From positions 114,786,674-114,850,673 of the forward strand of contig CM061243.1 in the NCBI GenBank assembly GCA_030848705.1: DNA of 64,000 nt. Direction: 5' to 3'. Positions within the stretch are counted from its first letter, which is position 1. Each line of letters opens with the position of its first letter. The translations under genes and the position numbers were made by a program. Below the pieces are notes generated by a model, which saw nothing but the letters and a program-made list of their open reading frames with translations, was not told where the DNA came from and ran no database searches. Positions 12,301 to 24,800 of the stretch are shown here, one piece after another. This stretch comes from Heracleum sosnowskyi. Its lineage: Eukaryota > Streptophyta > Magnoliopsida > Apiales > Apiaceae.

Positions 12301-14424
12301 AAAGATGTCCAGAAATTAACGGGAAGAGTGGCAGCATTGGGGAGAATCATCTCCAAGTCAGGAGAGAAGTGTTTACCCTTCTTCAAAGCACTCAAAAAAG
12401 TGAAAAATTTTGAATGGACAACTGAAAGCCAAGAGGCCTTTGAGGCCCTGAAGAAATACATGGCTGAAGCACCACTATTGGCAAAACCCAAGCAAGGGGA
12501 AACTCTCTACTTATACTTGGCAGTTTCTAACACAGCCCTTGGAGCTGTACTGATAAAGGAAGAATTGAAAGTGCAGAAGCCCGTCTACTATGTGAGTAAG
12601 ATTCTTCATGGGGCAGAAATAAACTACTCAACGATTGAGAAGTTTGCCTTAGCCTTGATAATGGCCTCAAGAAAGCTACGCTCGTACTTCCAGGCTCACA
12701 AGATAGAGGTTTTGACTGATCAACCTCTAAGAAACATCTTGCATAGCCCTCAAGTTAGTGGAAGATTGATCAAATGGGCCATTGAATTGGGCGAATTCGA
12801 CATCAAGTATAAGCCTCGAACGGCCATAAAAGCTCAAGCACTCGCTGACTTCATGGTTGAATGTACCATTGACAACCAAGAAATCGGGGGGCAGGAAGTA
12901 ATAGTGGAAGATAAGAAGGATCAAGAAATGGACTTCAAAGAATGTTGGGTGCTCTATTTTGATGGAGCATCAAAAACAAAATCAAGTGGAGCTGGTTTAG
13001 TGCTACAAAGTCCTGATGATTCCTCATTGAGTATGCACTAAAACTTGACTTCCCAACGACAAACAATGAGGCTGAGTATGAAGCTCTGATAGCTGGCTTA
13101 GGGCTGGCTGGAGCCTTAAGGGTCAAAACTCTGAAAGTATGTGGAGACTCGAGGCTAGTGGTTTCCCAAGTAAATGGGGAATTTGAGGCCAGAGATGAAG
13201 TCATGGCCAAGTACTTGAAACTTGTCAAGGCCATCATGACTCAGTTTGACGAATGCTATGTGGAACACATTCCAAGGGAAGAAAACATAAAGGCTGATGA
13301 CTCCTATACAAGAAGTCTTTCATCATTCCATATCTGAAATGTTTGAGACCCCAAGAGGCAGAATTGGCCCTGAAGGAAGTACACGAAGGAATTTGTGGAC
13401 AACACTTGGGGGGCAGAGCCCTTGCCCATAAAGTCACCCGTCTAGGTTTCTATTGGCCAAGCATACTTGCTGATGCTAAAAGCTATGTGAAGAAATGTGA
13501 ACGGTGCCAGAAACATGCACCAGTGGTTAGACAACCACCAGAGATGATGACATCCATTAACTCACCCATCCCCTTTGCTATGTGGGGAATGGATATACTC
13601 GGGCCATTTCCAATGGCAAGTGCTCAAAGAAAGTTCTTGATAGTAGCAATCGACTACTTCACCAAGTGGATTGAGGCTAAGCCCTTAGCCAAGATAACCA
13701 CCAAGCAAGTAATGCAATTCTTCTGGGAAAATGTGATATGCCGATATGGAATTCCACGAGTTCTGGTCACGGACAATGGAACTCAGTTTAACAACGATGA
13801 GTTCAAGAAATATTGTGATGAGAACGATATCAAGTTGCGCTTCACTTCTGTTGCCCATCCTCAAGCAAATGGGCAAGCTGAGGTTGCAAATCGAATAATC
13901 CTGGATGGACTAAAGAAAAGAGTTGAACGCTCCAGAAACACTTGGGTAGACGAATTACTCCCCATACTTTGGGCATACCGTACTACTTGTAAAGTCACCA
14001 CCGGGGCAACTCCATTTCTATGGCTTATGGAGCAGAGGCAGTGGTCCCGGTGGAGATTACTCACACCTCCCCAAGAGTTGAGGCTTACGAACCAAAAGAA
14101 AATGAAGAAGGCTTGAGGCTAGCTTTGGATCTAATTGACGAAGTTAGAGATGAAGCAAACGCCAAGATAGTTGAACATCAAAAGAAAGCCTCTTTCTACT
14201 ACAACCTAAGGGTTAAAGAAAGGTTCTTTCGTCAAGGAGACTTGGTTCTCAGAAAGATTGAAGCATCCGGAGTTGGACAAAAAGGCAAGTTGGCCCCAAA
14301 TTGGGAAGGACCATATCGCGTCAAGAACGTATTTGGTCGAGGCTCATACAAGCTAGAAACCCTTGAAGGGCATGAGGTGCCAAGGACTTGGCATGCCTCC
14401 AACTTGAAAGTTTATTATGTTTAA
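9382..14424 (+). pseudogene. gag-pol polyprotein of Tat copy B: protease deleted, RT catalytic site changed, frameshifted
   Basis: The first open segment, 9382-13041, encodes 1219 residues: gag, the CxxHx4Hx4C knuckle, RT, RNase H and the start of the second RNase H. Four kinds of damage are seen against copy C. First, an in-frame loss of about 138 codons at 11206-11211 removes the whole aspartic protease (no DNGASVDIL). Second, the RT motif reads YVDE at 12073-12084 instead of YVDD. Third, 1-bp deletions occur near 13017 and 14020. Fourth, about 230 bp are missing near 13300, between the second RNase H and integrase. Integrase (13343-14116 continuing to 14424 in another frame) keeps its HHCC and D-D-E motifs. 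The element is inferred to be unable to move by itself. Confidence 0.93.
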
Positions 14425-14718
14425 GGTGTTTCCCAGGAGGACTCACTACTATGAATAAGGTTTGATAAAACCAACCCGAGTTCTTAAACTTGGGTATTAT
14501 GTAAGGGTTGATCCCATTTTCAAGTTATGAATAAATTCAGTATTTTCATGTTTTAAAGCTTATATACTATGAGTGTTGACAAACATTCAAGAAGCAAGAA
14601 AAACAACACAAGCCATGAAAGGCCACAAGACATAAATAAAAACTTAAATAAGAGTTAAGTTAAGCCCGTAGGCCAAAAGTACATAAACAAAAGTACAAGC
14701 CATGATGGCCAACTACAC
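14425..14718. other. Spacer between gag-pol and the antisense gene, Tat copy B
   Basis: Both genes end here, tail-to-tail, so their 3' ends and poly(A) signals share this stretch of about 300 bp. AATAAA-like strings occur on both strands (for example AATAAAAAC near 14635). No ORF. The equivalent stretches are 1711-1990 in copy A and 37157-37484 in copy C. Confidence 0.6.
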
Positions 14719-16548
14719 CTAATCTTCCCTGTCTACGTCCTCCTCCTCCTCTTCCTCTCTAGAGGGAAAGACAGTATCATCAGCTTCGGCAGTCTGACCA
14801 GGTGGGGAAGTGTGATCCAGGTCTAAGATCCTGTCATCCTCCTCCATCTCGTCCTCTCCAGCCAAAGCCATCTCCAAAGGAGTAGGAAGGTGAGGGCTTG
14901 GAAAATCAGAAATAAGGAGAGATCCAGGCATCTTCTCCAAAACAGCAGATAGAGCATCATCCCATCCCTTAGTATACTGAACTGGGAAGAGGAGCTCGTC
15001 ATGCTTATCAATCAAGTCCTCGTACTCCTGGGAGTCAAGGTACTCGTCGATAAAGTCATCCTTGGCCTTCCTCAAAGACACCAGCTCAGCCCGGGAGTCG
15101 GCCAACTCCTTCTCCTTCCTAGCCAGAGTGGCCTTCACTGAAGCCACTTCCTCCTGGGACTTCTCGAACTTGCCTTGATTGGCCTCAGAAGATGAGCGCC
15201 CAGACTTAGCTTGAAAGAGAGCCCCTTGGTAGTTGGCATTAAGCTGCAAGCAAGTTATAAGTTAAATACTTAAACTTGAAATACATCAAAAACTACAAAG
15301 AAAATAAGGAGAAAAATGCTTACATCAGCCATAGCTTGGGATCCAGCATGCTCCACCCCTTCAATGGTGGAGTTGGAGACAAAATCCTTGTAGTCACAAG
15401 GAGTCAGAGAGTGATAAGACCACTCCACGGCATGCTTGGACACTCCCACTACAGTGTCCTTCTTCCTAAGACCCCAATTGGGGCGCCAAACTGCACTCTT
15501 GCCCGAGGCAGGGCCCTCAGCATCCTCAGTAAGGTCCACATGAGGCCTTATGAAAGCTGGAACACTAGAAGCACGGGGGTCCTTCCCTCCCAAACGTGCC
15601 CTCTTCATCCTAGTTGTCTCCCCATCTTCAGGCTCGTTGGTCTTATTAATAAAGACCGCAGCTGCAAAAGATATAAGGAAAGCAACAGTTGGTATAAGTT
15701 AATCTTAAATAAATAAAGAAAGATATGAGGTGAGAATTACCCTTATCAGAAACGTTGGAAAGTCCCAAGGACCAAAGCTGGAACTCATCCAGGAGCACCC
15801 AAGCCATTGTGGCATAGTTATCCTTTGTAAGTTCAGCATATGCATGGGCCTCCTCATCATTCAGGATGATATCACTAGGGTTGCCATCTGAAACTCTACT
15901 AAAGGAACTACGAAAAAGGGTGCCCCAATCCCCTCCTTCCCAAACTAAGTACATAAACTCTTCTTTCCATTTTGGGTTGTTATTTGGAATGGATTTAGGG
16001 TGAAATATGGGGGGAGTGGAAGGACGGTGGTTGATATAAACCCAACCCAAAGTAATGGCTGAGCTATTCTTGAACTGAAAGATTCTTCTAAACAAAGCTA
16101 CAGATAAAGGAAAATTGTTCTTCAAACAAAGAACAATGAAACATATAATGATTCTCCAGGCGTTTGGAGGAAGTTGGCAAGGGCTGATTCCAACATCAGC
16201 CAAAAGCCTGGGAATAAACTCATGAAAAGGGAACCTGAGTCCCGCGACAATGGCATCCTTGTAAATGCATAAAACATCAGGACGCCAATGGCAATAACGG
16301 TCCCCTGGGCCGGCTGGGACTAACCTATAAGGAGACCTAACCCTATACATTTTGTTATAGTCCCTAATTAAATCGATTTCATGAAATTTGTTACTGCAAT
16401 CGAAAGAATCTAAGTGGGACACAGAAGGGTATACATCACTACGTTCTAAAATCATATCTTGAAGCGACATATGAGAAGAACGAATGATGATACCTCTCTT
16501 AGAAGCTTTGTTCATTTTTTGAAGGCGTTGAGCAGCTTTGTCAGACAT
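14719..16548 (-). CDS. Antisense additional gene of Tat copy B (Transposase_28-like), intact, three exons
   Basis: Exons in transcription order are 16548-15741, 15661-15324 and 15243-14719. They join in frame to 557 codons including the stop. Both introns are 79-80 bp and GT-AG. The start was chosen at the ATG beginning MSDKAAQRLQKMNKASKRG, which aligns with the copy C start MADRASQRLSKMNSASKRG. Residues about 90-260 hold the conserved core (GLRFPFHEFIPRLLADVG, PPNAWRII, VWEGGDWGTLF), like the Pfam 'putative gypsy type transposon' domain. The C-terminal third is a Lys/Glu coiled-coil followed by an acidic tail. No catalytic motif of a known transposase is visible, so the Pfam name should not be read as an activity. 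It has stayed open although gag-pol beside it is destroyed. Function unknown. Confidence 0.82.
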
Positions 16549-16846
16549 CTTCAAATCTTCAAGAGAAATCCCAGAAAAAGAACCCAGAAAAATCTTCAAA
16601 TCTTCAAATCTTCAAATCCTCAAAGAAATTCTCAGAAAATCTTCAAAGAATCCCAGAAATCTTCAAGGGATGAAGGTTGAGCCCAGAAAATCTTCAACGG
16701 AAGAAGATTGAACCCAGAAAACCACCACAAAAACTCACCGGGAATCGCCTTACCGCAGAATAAAAGAGAGAAAAAACTATGAAGACTAGAGAGAAATTTC
16801 CGGAAAGAGAGAAGTATGAAGTGAGAGTGAAATGAGAAATCTCACT

Positions 16847-16854
16847 CTTTTATA
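16847..16854 (-). promoter_or_regulatory. TATA box of the antisense gene, copy B
   Basis: Read on the minus strand this is TATAAAAG, about 300 bp upstream of the chosen ATG. The same spacing is found for TATATAAG in copy C (35018-35025 to 35308). The leader between them holds GAAGATT-type repeats in both copies. Confidence 0.6.
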
Positions 16855-16925
16855 GTGAAAATGACTGGAAGCTCAACCGGTTACGGTATGGCAACCGTCT
16901 ATAGCCTGTAAGGCCCATAAAATTC

Positions 16926-17528
16926 TGTTGCCCAGTAAATAACAATTGTAGAAGGGGGTTGAATACAATTGTATAAGATTCTCGACTTTATATAACACAA
17001 ATATGAAAGATCAATAACAATAACAGCTTTATTAACTTTGATATAAAACTGTTACAAACTCTCTTAAGAAATTCTGATGTTCTTAAGAGCTGCTAGCTTA
17101 CAAAAACTCTCTCAAGAAATTCTGTTCTTAAGAGCTTCTCTCCGATTATGTTCTCTCTCGAATGAATACATAAATCGAAACCAAAACTGTGTTTATATAG
17201 TGCACACAGCTTCTCTATCAATTACAAGATAAGTCCTAATCATAACAAAGATAGAAACATATCTTTAATCGATAGCTACATTCTACAAACCAGGAACAGA
17301 TAGAATAAACTTCCATGTTTATCTAGACTCCAAATATAACTCGAAGTAGAAATCCTGATCAGCTTCAAGTCCTGATGATCAAACCTGATCATAGTCTGAG
17401 TAGGAATCCTGATGATCAATAAGATACTGACGCTTGATCAAATACTGATGACCATGCAATACTGATGACGTCAGCAATCCTGATCAGTTGAGTCTAGCTT
17501 CTGACGATCATTGAATTCTGATCTAACA
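16926..17528 (-). repeat. 3' LTR of the nested Sire-like element (603 bp)
   Basis: Ends TGTTGCCC...CTAACA on the plus strand. From about 17360 to 17515 it contains at least eight copies of CCTGAT or ACTGAT within 150 bp, many next to TGATCA palindromes. Confidence 0.93.
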
Positions 17529-17540
17529 ATCTCCCCCAAT
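17529..17540 (-). other. Polypurine tract of the nested Sire-like element
   Basis: Read on the minus strand, ATTGGGGGAGAT abuts the 3' LTR, as expected for the plus-strand primer of reverse transcription. Confidence 0.8.
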
Positions 17541-17637
17541 CTCATACTTTGTAAAATAAAGTATAGATTCCAAATATTCAATGATGTCAAAAACATGTAT
17601 CAAAATGTACGAGTATCTTCAGAAACAACTTATCTGT

Positions 17638-20600
17638 TTAAGCTTTGTGATAGAACAGATTCATCTTCAAGAAGTTGGATAATAAACTTTCTTCTTTTTC
17701 TTCAAGAATTTGAATCAGTCTTTCCTTAAGATTTCTGAGTTCTTCATCTTCCTCATTAATCTGGTAGATAGCTGCTCTGAGATTCTGTATGGAGTTTCTC
17801 TGTAGACTGTGCTCTTCAAGCAAAAGATAAGCAATTTCCTTCCCATCGGGATTGAGAGAAAGATGAGTCATGCCAAAATTTACTTCTTTAACAGCAGTAC
17901 CCCTTTGCATTTCCACATCCTGACCTCTTTGATTTAAGTACATGGGAATATAATTACCATCGAAATTACTGTTTCCATCCAGTCTTCTTCTTATAGTTGA
18001 CAAAATCATGTCAGCCCATATTTTGTACACTTGGTTCTTCCATCTTAACAGATAGTGAACATATTTCAGTTCCTGTGTAGTTTTCATCAGCAGATCTTGA
18101 ATAGATAGAATCTTCACACTACCATCTTTCATGAAGTACAGAAGCTTTTCTTTCTTTTCAAAACCATCATGACAATCTATAACTATATCAACAGCTAATA
18201 AATTGTTCAGGTTTTCAGAAGTTAGAGTACCTCCAATTTCTGTCAAGGAGTAAGGATCAACATATGACATATTCAGATATTCACCATCTCTGTGTCCAAT
18301 ACCTCCTCTTGAATTACTTGACAATTGCTTCAGATTTGAAAACATATTTAACCAGAATGTTTTTGATCTAGCCATATCAGACAAATCAACAACACTTGAA
18401 GCGCTTGTAATAATTCCACCAGACTGAAAATTGATAGGTGTATCACAACTTAATGTGCTAATATGTTTCCACTTCTTGTATTTCTCCTTTTCATGAGCAT
18501 AGCTTCTTTCAAGTAAAGATTCTTGTCTGCTTGAATTTCTCCATTTTCTTTCATTTGAAACTTTAAGCCTTTGTAGATAGAGATTAAAATCTTCATATGT
18601 TCTCTTTGTAATATCTCTTCTTATGGCTTCTTCTTCTTCATCTACTTCTTTGTTGTGACAATCAACAACAGTAGATAAGATTATCAAATCAACCTCTTGC
18701 AGAATTTCAGATTCGTCAGGATCTTGAATATTGTCAGGATTAGAATCTTCAATTTGATTTGTATTGCTGAGAGTTGATTTACTTGATTTTCTTCTCAATT
18801 CAGGTTCTTCTTCAACAATTCCATCATCACCAAAAGTAGATCTGTCAGGAACTACTAGAGTTTGAATAGGTTCAGGAATTTCTTCAATTCTTAACCCTCT
18901 AGACCTTGTCTGTCTAGGTACTGTTTGAGTTGAAGAACCTCTTTTACTTCTTCTAGCACCTCTCCTACCTCTGCTTCCTCTACCTCTAGCAGGAGCAGTA
19001 TAGCTTTCCATTGTCTCTCTTTGTAGTCTCAAGAATTCTTCATGTGAGAGATCTGGATATTCTTCACTTGCTGTAGAGAGTGCTTTTCTGGCAAATAATT
19101 GTTGAACTCTTTTATCAGTGTAATAAAGAGTAACAATTCTACCGTCTTTTGTAGAAAACTTCTGGAATAAATTTGATGCATCTTCAGGATTATCAATAAT
19201 CACATCTTCATCACCTTCAGGAATTGTAGCAAGAATGTGTCCATGACCAGGTGTCAAGATTTGATCTTCCGTCAGGATCTGAGATTGCACCAATGTTCTT
19301 ACTGTCTTAACTCCAGAATCAGAAACATGAGTTGACTGCGTAGTCTGACTTTGAGAAGTTTGAATTGTAGACTTCAAAACCGCAGCATCAGAGGTTTCTC
19401 CTTGTATCACTTTGTCACCACCATCATCTCCAGTATCATCATCATTATTTCTTAATACTAGATCAGGTGTACATTTTGTCTGAATAACCTTCTCCCCCTT
19501 TTTGACATCAGGATTTGACAATAATTGCAAAATTAAGGAAAGAGAGGCTTGAATTTCAGTTACCTTAGTATCCAGAGAATCAATTCTTTGATTGATGGAG
19601 GTTTGTTCTGAAACAACAGATTTCACTTGGGATTCTACTACCCTCAGTTGTAAAGTAGTAGGCACCTTTGTAAAATTATTAAAGATATCAGTCCTCACTT
19701 TTTCAGTTGAGCCCTTGATAGAATCAATCTCACTTTTCAGGCTTTTGGATAACAGAGTTGTAGCCTTCAGATGATTCTTCAAGTCTTGATTCTCTATAGA
19801 CTTCACTGCATTATAGGCATGTTCAATAGCAGAAGAAAAACTGATAGATTCATCAGAATTGTGCCATGAATTGTTCCATTCATTCTGTCTAAATGCCTCT
19901 GCAGGATCAAAGGAAGGAGTAGAAAAATCTTGTCTCTGATCTTTCCCAGTGGAAGCATTGCTAGCCATATATGTACTTGATGAACCAAAATTAGTTCCAA
20001 GACTAATCTTGAGTGCTGTAGCAAGCTGTTCCTTCTCTTTTCTATTCTCATTATCATCATCACTATCATCATCAGAATTATCATCATCAGAACCATGAGA
20101 TATATCAGGATCAGGAATTGCAATACCTTTCAGTTTATCCTGTGATTCTGAGATAGGATGATCCATTGGTCTTGAACGAAGTGGCTGTATCAAAATAGGT
20201 TCATTTTCAGGAGCACCACTAACGTTAGGATGAACATCGTCAGGATTTGATATGCTTGCCTCAGTATTTGCTACCAATGGTTCTTGTGGAGCTTGAGGTT
20301 CAGAAGCTGCTTCAACACTTTGAGCTAAAGGTTCTTGTGTGCTTCCCTCATTGACAATGTTCTCGACCAATCTTTCAACAGAAGTTGTAGCTTTGCCTGC
20401 ATCTTCACTTTGAGAAGATGGTTCTTGTGTAGCTGGAATGTTGATGTCTTCATTCTCCCTTTGAGAAAATGGTTCGTGTGTGACCATTCCACTAGCTAAG
20501 CCTTCACCCAAACTTTGATTGAGTGGTTCTTGTGTGGCAGGATCAACAGTAGCTGCTGAATTACTCTGAAATTCAGGTTCTTGTGGGCTTGATCCTTTCA

Positions 20601-21342
20601 GCTTCTTCTGTCTCTGATAGACTAACTCTTCTGCATTCCTCTTTTTCTTTGATGTAGGTGTAAGACCAACCAAGGAAGCAGTTGTAGAAACCTTCTCCCA
20701 AGAATGTCCTCGAATCTGAGATGGAGAGGCTGGAGAGTCTGATATAGAGACAACTTTTGTTGCTGCATCAGGAATACTAACATCAGGATTTGATGTCTGA
20801 ATATCAGTATCCTTCATTTGCACTGTCAAAGGAATATGATACCTGCTCTTTGATAATTTCCTTGTCTTTTGTGGTTTTGATGAAGGTACCACAACTTTAG
20901 TAGCAGTATCAGCAACTTCCTTGTTCACATTCATCACAGAGGATATAGGTAAGTCATCCTCTGAATCACTTTCATCAATCAACCTTAACTTCCTTTTCAC
21001 AGGAACATCCTTAACAACCTTATCAGCTTTCTTCACCAGGACCCCTTGTACACCCCCTTGTATCTTCTTTTTAGTAAGTGGTGTAGAGGAAAAATCCTTT
21101 GAACCTGATTGCCTTCCAGACACATCAGTTCTAGCTGATTTCTTTGATTTTACAACTAAAGTCTTTTGAGAGACAGTAGAGGTGGTTGTTAACTGTTTAG
21201 ACTGTTTAGGTTGCATGCTTGTGTCAGGAACAAGGTGGGTTGGTCCTTGTACCATAGCATTAGAAAGTAGTCCATAATGAGTAGGCATTTTCTGATGTAA
21301 GAAAAACCTAACCTCATCAGGAATAAAAGCATTTCCGCACAA
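17638..21342 (-). CDS. Third ORF of the nested Sire-like element, 1234 codons, function unknown
   Basis: This uninterrupted frame follows pol in the same sense. It is hydrophilic throughout. Visible parts: five TQEPLxQS-like repeats (codons about 250-360), a strongly acidic Ser/Asp stretch near codon 425, a predicted coiled-coil near codons 520-600, an Arg/Gly patch (GRGSRGRRGARRSKRG, about codon 790), a conserved-looking C-terminal region rich in Lys, Trp and Leu, and a final Glu/Leu coiled-coil. I see no signal peptide, membrane span or furin site, so the 'envelope-like' label used for Sire third ORFs is not supported here. No ATG opens the frame at its 5' end; the first internal ATG is at 21288 (MPTHYG). 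The protein may therefore start there, arise by splicing, or be expressed by recoding. It lies in a different frame from pol. Confidence 0.8.
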   Translation of the reverse strand: MCGNAFIPDEVRFFLHQKMPTHYGLLSNAMVQGPTHLVPDTSMQPKQSKQLTTTSTVSQKTLVVKSKKSARTDVSGRQSGSKDFSSTPLTKKKIQGGVQGVLVKKADKVVKDVPVKRKLRLIDESDSEDDLPISSVMNVNKEVADTATKVVVPSSKPQKTRKLSKSRYHIPLTVQMKDTDIQTSNPDVSIPDAATKVVSISDSPASPSQIRGHSWEKVSTTASLVGLTPTSKKKRNAEELVYQRQKKLKGSSPQEPEFQSNSAATVDPATQEPLNQSLGEGLASGMVTHEPFSQRENEDINIPATQEPSSQSEDAGKATTSVERLVENIVNEGSTQEPLAQSVEAASEPQAPQEPLVANTEASISNPDDVHPNVSGAPENEPILIQPLRSRPMDHPISESQDKLKGIAIPDPDISHGSDDDNSDDDSDDDNENRKEKEQLATALKISLGTNFGSSSTYMASNASTGKDQRQDFSTPSFDPAEAFRQNEWNNSWHNSDESISFSSAIEHAYNAVKSIENQDLKNHLKATTLLSKSLKSEIDSIKGSTEKVRTDIFNNFTKVPTTLQLRVVESQVKSVVSEQTSINQRIDSLDTKVTEIQASLSLILQLLSNPDVKKGEKVIQTKCTPDLVLRNNDDDTGDDGGDKVIQGETSDAAVLKSTIQTSQSQTTQSTHVSDSGVKTVRTLVQSQILTEDQILTPGHGHILATIPEGDEDVIIDNPEDASNLFQKFSTKDGRIVTLYYTDKRVQQLFARKALSTASEEYPDLSHEEFLRLQRETMESYTAPARGRGSRGRRGARRSKRGSSTQTVPRQTRSRGLRIEEIPEPIQTLVVPDRSTFGDDGIVEEEPELRRKSSKSTLSNTNQIEDSNPDNIQDPDESEILQEVDLIILSTVVDCHNKEVDEEEEAIRRDITKRTYEDFNLYLQRLKVSNERKWRNSSRQESLLERSYAHEKEKYKKWKHISTLSCDTPINFQSGGIITSASSVVDLSDMARSKTFWLNMFSNLKQLSSNSRGGIGHRDGEYLNMSYVDPYSLTEIGGTLTSENLNNLLAVDIVIDCHDGFEKKEKLLYFMKDGSVKILSIQDLLMKTTQELKYVHYLLRWKNQVYKIWADMILSTIRRRLDGNSNFDGNYIPMYLNQRGQDVEMQRGTAVKEVNFGMTHLSLNPDGKEIAYLLLEEHSLQRNSIQNLRAAIYQINEEDEELRNLKERLIQILEEKEESLLSNFLKMNLFYHKA

Positions 21343-21851
21343 AATATTTTGCCATATCAGGATTAAAAAAAATATTCAATAAGATTAAAATAAAATTTTA
21401 TTTAAGAAAACAAAATTTATTTTAACAATCCTGAATAGCGTTTTGGTTTAAGAAAAATAACCAAATTAATGGTCATAGAATTAAAACACGCTTACTCAAT
21501 TGTTTTCTTCCTGTACTTGCCTGCAAAATTTGTTAGTAACACTCATAGTGATATAGAGATGATAAATAATAAACTCTGATAATAATGAAATTGAAATTGA
21601 TAATTAAGACTGAAAACTTAATCAAAGACTAAGTAATAATCTAATTGTCCAGAGTTTACCAGGAGTGTTGATGACAAATTAGCATAGAATCTCTGGTTTT
21701 CATACCAGCTTCAATCATCTGAGCATCAGGATTTGACCAGTTGACTTCCTGTCAGGATTGAGTCCTATCAGGATTTGATCAAAGATACATACCTTTCTGA
21801 ATAACCATCAGGATTTGACAGTTATTAGGATTTCCTCTCTGTAGCTTTTCC
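21343..21851 (-). other. Spacer between pol and third ORF of the Sire-like element
   Basis: No ORF. The part next to pol (21721-21835) holds five CAGGATT-type repeats on the plus strand, the same motif that fills the LTR and parts of the coding sequence. Confidence 0.7.
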
Positions 21852-24800
21852 TCAGAAATTCTCAAAATTCATCATTCCAAGTTCATTCACCAACTTATTG
21901 AAAGTAGCTTCAGGTAGTGGCTTGGTGAATATATCAGCTAGTTGTTGATCAGTAGGAACAAAGTGAAGTTCAATTGTTCCTTCCAGAACCTGTTCTCTTA
22001 TAAAGTGATATCTGATACTTATGTGTTTAGTAAGAGAATGTTGAACTGGATTTCCTGTCATTGCAATAGCACTTTGGTTATCACAATAAATAGGGATTTT
22101 TGAGTATGACAGGCCATAATCTAACAACTGATTTCTCATCCACATTATCTGAGCACAACAACTTCCTGCAGCAATGTACTCAGCTTCTGCAGTTGAAGTG
22201 GAAATAGATTTCTGCTTTTTACTGAACCATGAAACTAGTCTTCCACCCAAAAACTGACAACTTCCTGAAGTACTTTTCCTGTCTATTTTGCATCCTGCAA
22301 AATCAGCATCTGAATAACCACACAACCCAAAATCTGATTCCCTTGCATACCAAAGGCCAAGTGAAGGAGTGCCTTTGAGATATCTGAAAATTCTTTTGAC
22401 TGCAATCAGATGTGGTTCTCTAGGTTTTGCTTGAAATCTTGCACATAGACAGGTTGCAAACATGATATCTGGTCTACTGGCAGTGAGATACAATAAAGAG
22501 CCAATCATTCCTCTGTAGTGAGTTACATCTACCTCTTCACCTTGATCAGGATCAAGTTTGGTAGCTGTAGCTATGGGAGTTGAAGCAGGAGTACTGTCTT
22601 GCATGTTAAACCTTGTCAGTAAATTCCTTGTGTATTTAGACTGATTAATAAAAATCCCTTCATCAGTCTGTTTAACTTGAAGACCCAGAAAGTAACTCAT
22701 TTCTCCCATCATGCTCATTTGATATCTTGACTGCATAAGCTTGGAAAACTTTTCACACAGCTTATTGTTTGTTGACCCAAAAATGATATCATCAACATAA
22801 ATCTGAACTAACAGCAACTCCTTACCATGATTCAAAAATAGAGTTTTATCAATTGCACCTCTTTTGAATCCACTTTCCAGTAAGAATTGAGCTAAGGTTT
22901 CATACCATGCTCTTGGAGCTTGCTTTAGTCCATAAAGTGCCTTATCCAGTCTGTAGACATAATCTGGATATTTAGGATCAATGAAACCAGGAGGTTGTTC
23001 AACATAAACTTCTTCCTCCAGTTCACCATTTAAGAAAGCACTTTTAACATCCATCAGGAAAACCTTGAATTTCTTATGTGCTGCATAAGCAAGAAATATC
23101 CTGATGGCTTCTAGTCTTGCAACAGGAGCAAAAGTTTCATCATAGTCAATTCCCTCTTGTTGGGAATACCCCTTTGCAACTAGTCTAGCTTTATTTCTGA
23201 TAATGACTCCATCAGAATCAGTCTTGTTCTTGAAAATCCACTTTGTACCAACAATTGATCTATTCTTTGGTCTTGGTACCAGTTTCCAGACTTCATTCCT
23301 TTCAAATTCATTCAGTTCTTCTTGCATTGCAGTAACCCAATCAGCATCTTTAAGTGCATCTTCAACTTTCTTAGGCTCCTCCTTGGATAGAAAGTTATTA
23401 TATAAACATTCATTCTGAGTTGCACTTCTTGTTTGAACACCTGCATCAGGATCTCCAATTATCAAATCAGGAGTATGATCTTTTGTCCATTTCCTTGCTG
23501 GTGTCAAATTGTTTCTTGAAGTAGATGCTCCCCCTGGATTGGTGTTATCTTGATTGAAAGAATTTGATTGATTTGAAGCTCTCCCTGAATTATTGCTATG
23601 CCCTCCTGATGTGTTATCAGGATCTTCACTTGAATCAGTATCTGAAGAATTCTGTCCTGATGATTGAGTTGACTCTGAACTTGTAGTTGAATGCCGTTGC
23701 TCCCCCTCAACATTAGCACTACTAGTTGTATCACTGTTGTTTGCATCATCAGTATTAGCACCATCAGTACCTGGTGAATCATCAGGATTTGGTGACCCGT
23801 CAGTACTGGATGAATGGACAGCTTCTGATTCACTTTCTTCAGGTTCCTTGGAAGCTTCATTTTCAAATAACAATCTATCATGCGAGTCTTCAATGATTCC
23901 AGTTATCTTCTTATCATCAAAAGATACATGTATTGACTCCATGACAGTTCTTGTTCTCAAATTAAAAACTCTGAAGGCTCTTGATGTAGGATAACCTATG
24001 AATATTCCTTCATCAGCCTTTGTTTCAAATTTCCCTAGCTGTTCAGGATGAGTTCTGAGAACAAAACATTTACAGCCAAACACATGCAAATGCTTCAGAC
24101 TTGGTTTCTTCTCTTTGAGTGACTGATAAGGAGTGACACCATGCCTGTTTATCAATGTGAGATTTTGTGTATAGCATGCTGTGTTGACTGCTTCTGCCCA
24201 GAAATATGTAGGTAATTTAGCTTCTTCCAACATAGTTCTGCCAGCTTCAATAAGAGTTCTATTCTTCCTTTCTACTACTCCATTTTGCTGAGGTGTGCCA
24301 GGAGCAGAGAATTGTTGAATGATTCTTTTGTATTTGCAGAACTCTTCCATCTTTGAATTCTTAAATTCAGTACCATTATCACTTCTCAGAATCTTGACTT
24401 TGTACTTTGTGGTTGTCTCAATCATCCTCACATGATCCAACAGAACTTCAGGAGTTTCATCTTTTCTATGCAGAAAATACACCCAGGTGAATCTAGAATA
24501 TTCATCAACAATTACAAGAGTGTACCTTTTCTTACTGATGGACATGATGTTGACTGGACCAAACAGATCAAGATGTAGCATGTGATATGGTTCTTCAATA
24601 GAGGATTCTGATTTACTCTGGAATGATGTCCTTCTTTGTTTTGCTTTTTGGCATGCATCACAGAGTCCATCAGGTGTATATAAGACATTAGGTAATCCTC
24701 TTACTAATTCTTTCTTAACCAACTCATTGATGTTGCTGAAGTTGAAATGAGAAAGCTTCTTGTGCCAATTCCAACTTTCATCTACTGAAGCTTTACTGAT

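Noticed and set aside
14719..16548. An active DDE transposase, as the family name might suggest
   Set aside because: No DDE/DDD or zinc-finger motif is visible; the domain name is historical.
17638..21342. Retroviral-type envelope protein
   Set aside because: No signal peptide, membrane span or cleavage site can be seen; the long hydrophilic repeats argue against a surface glycoprotein.
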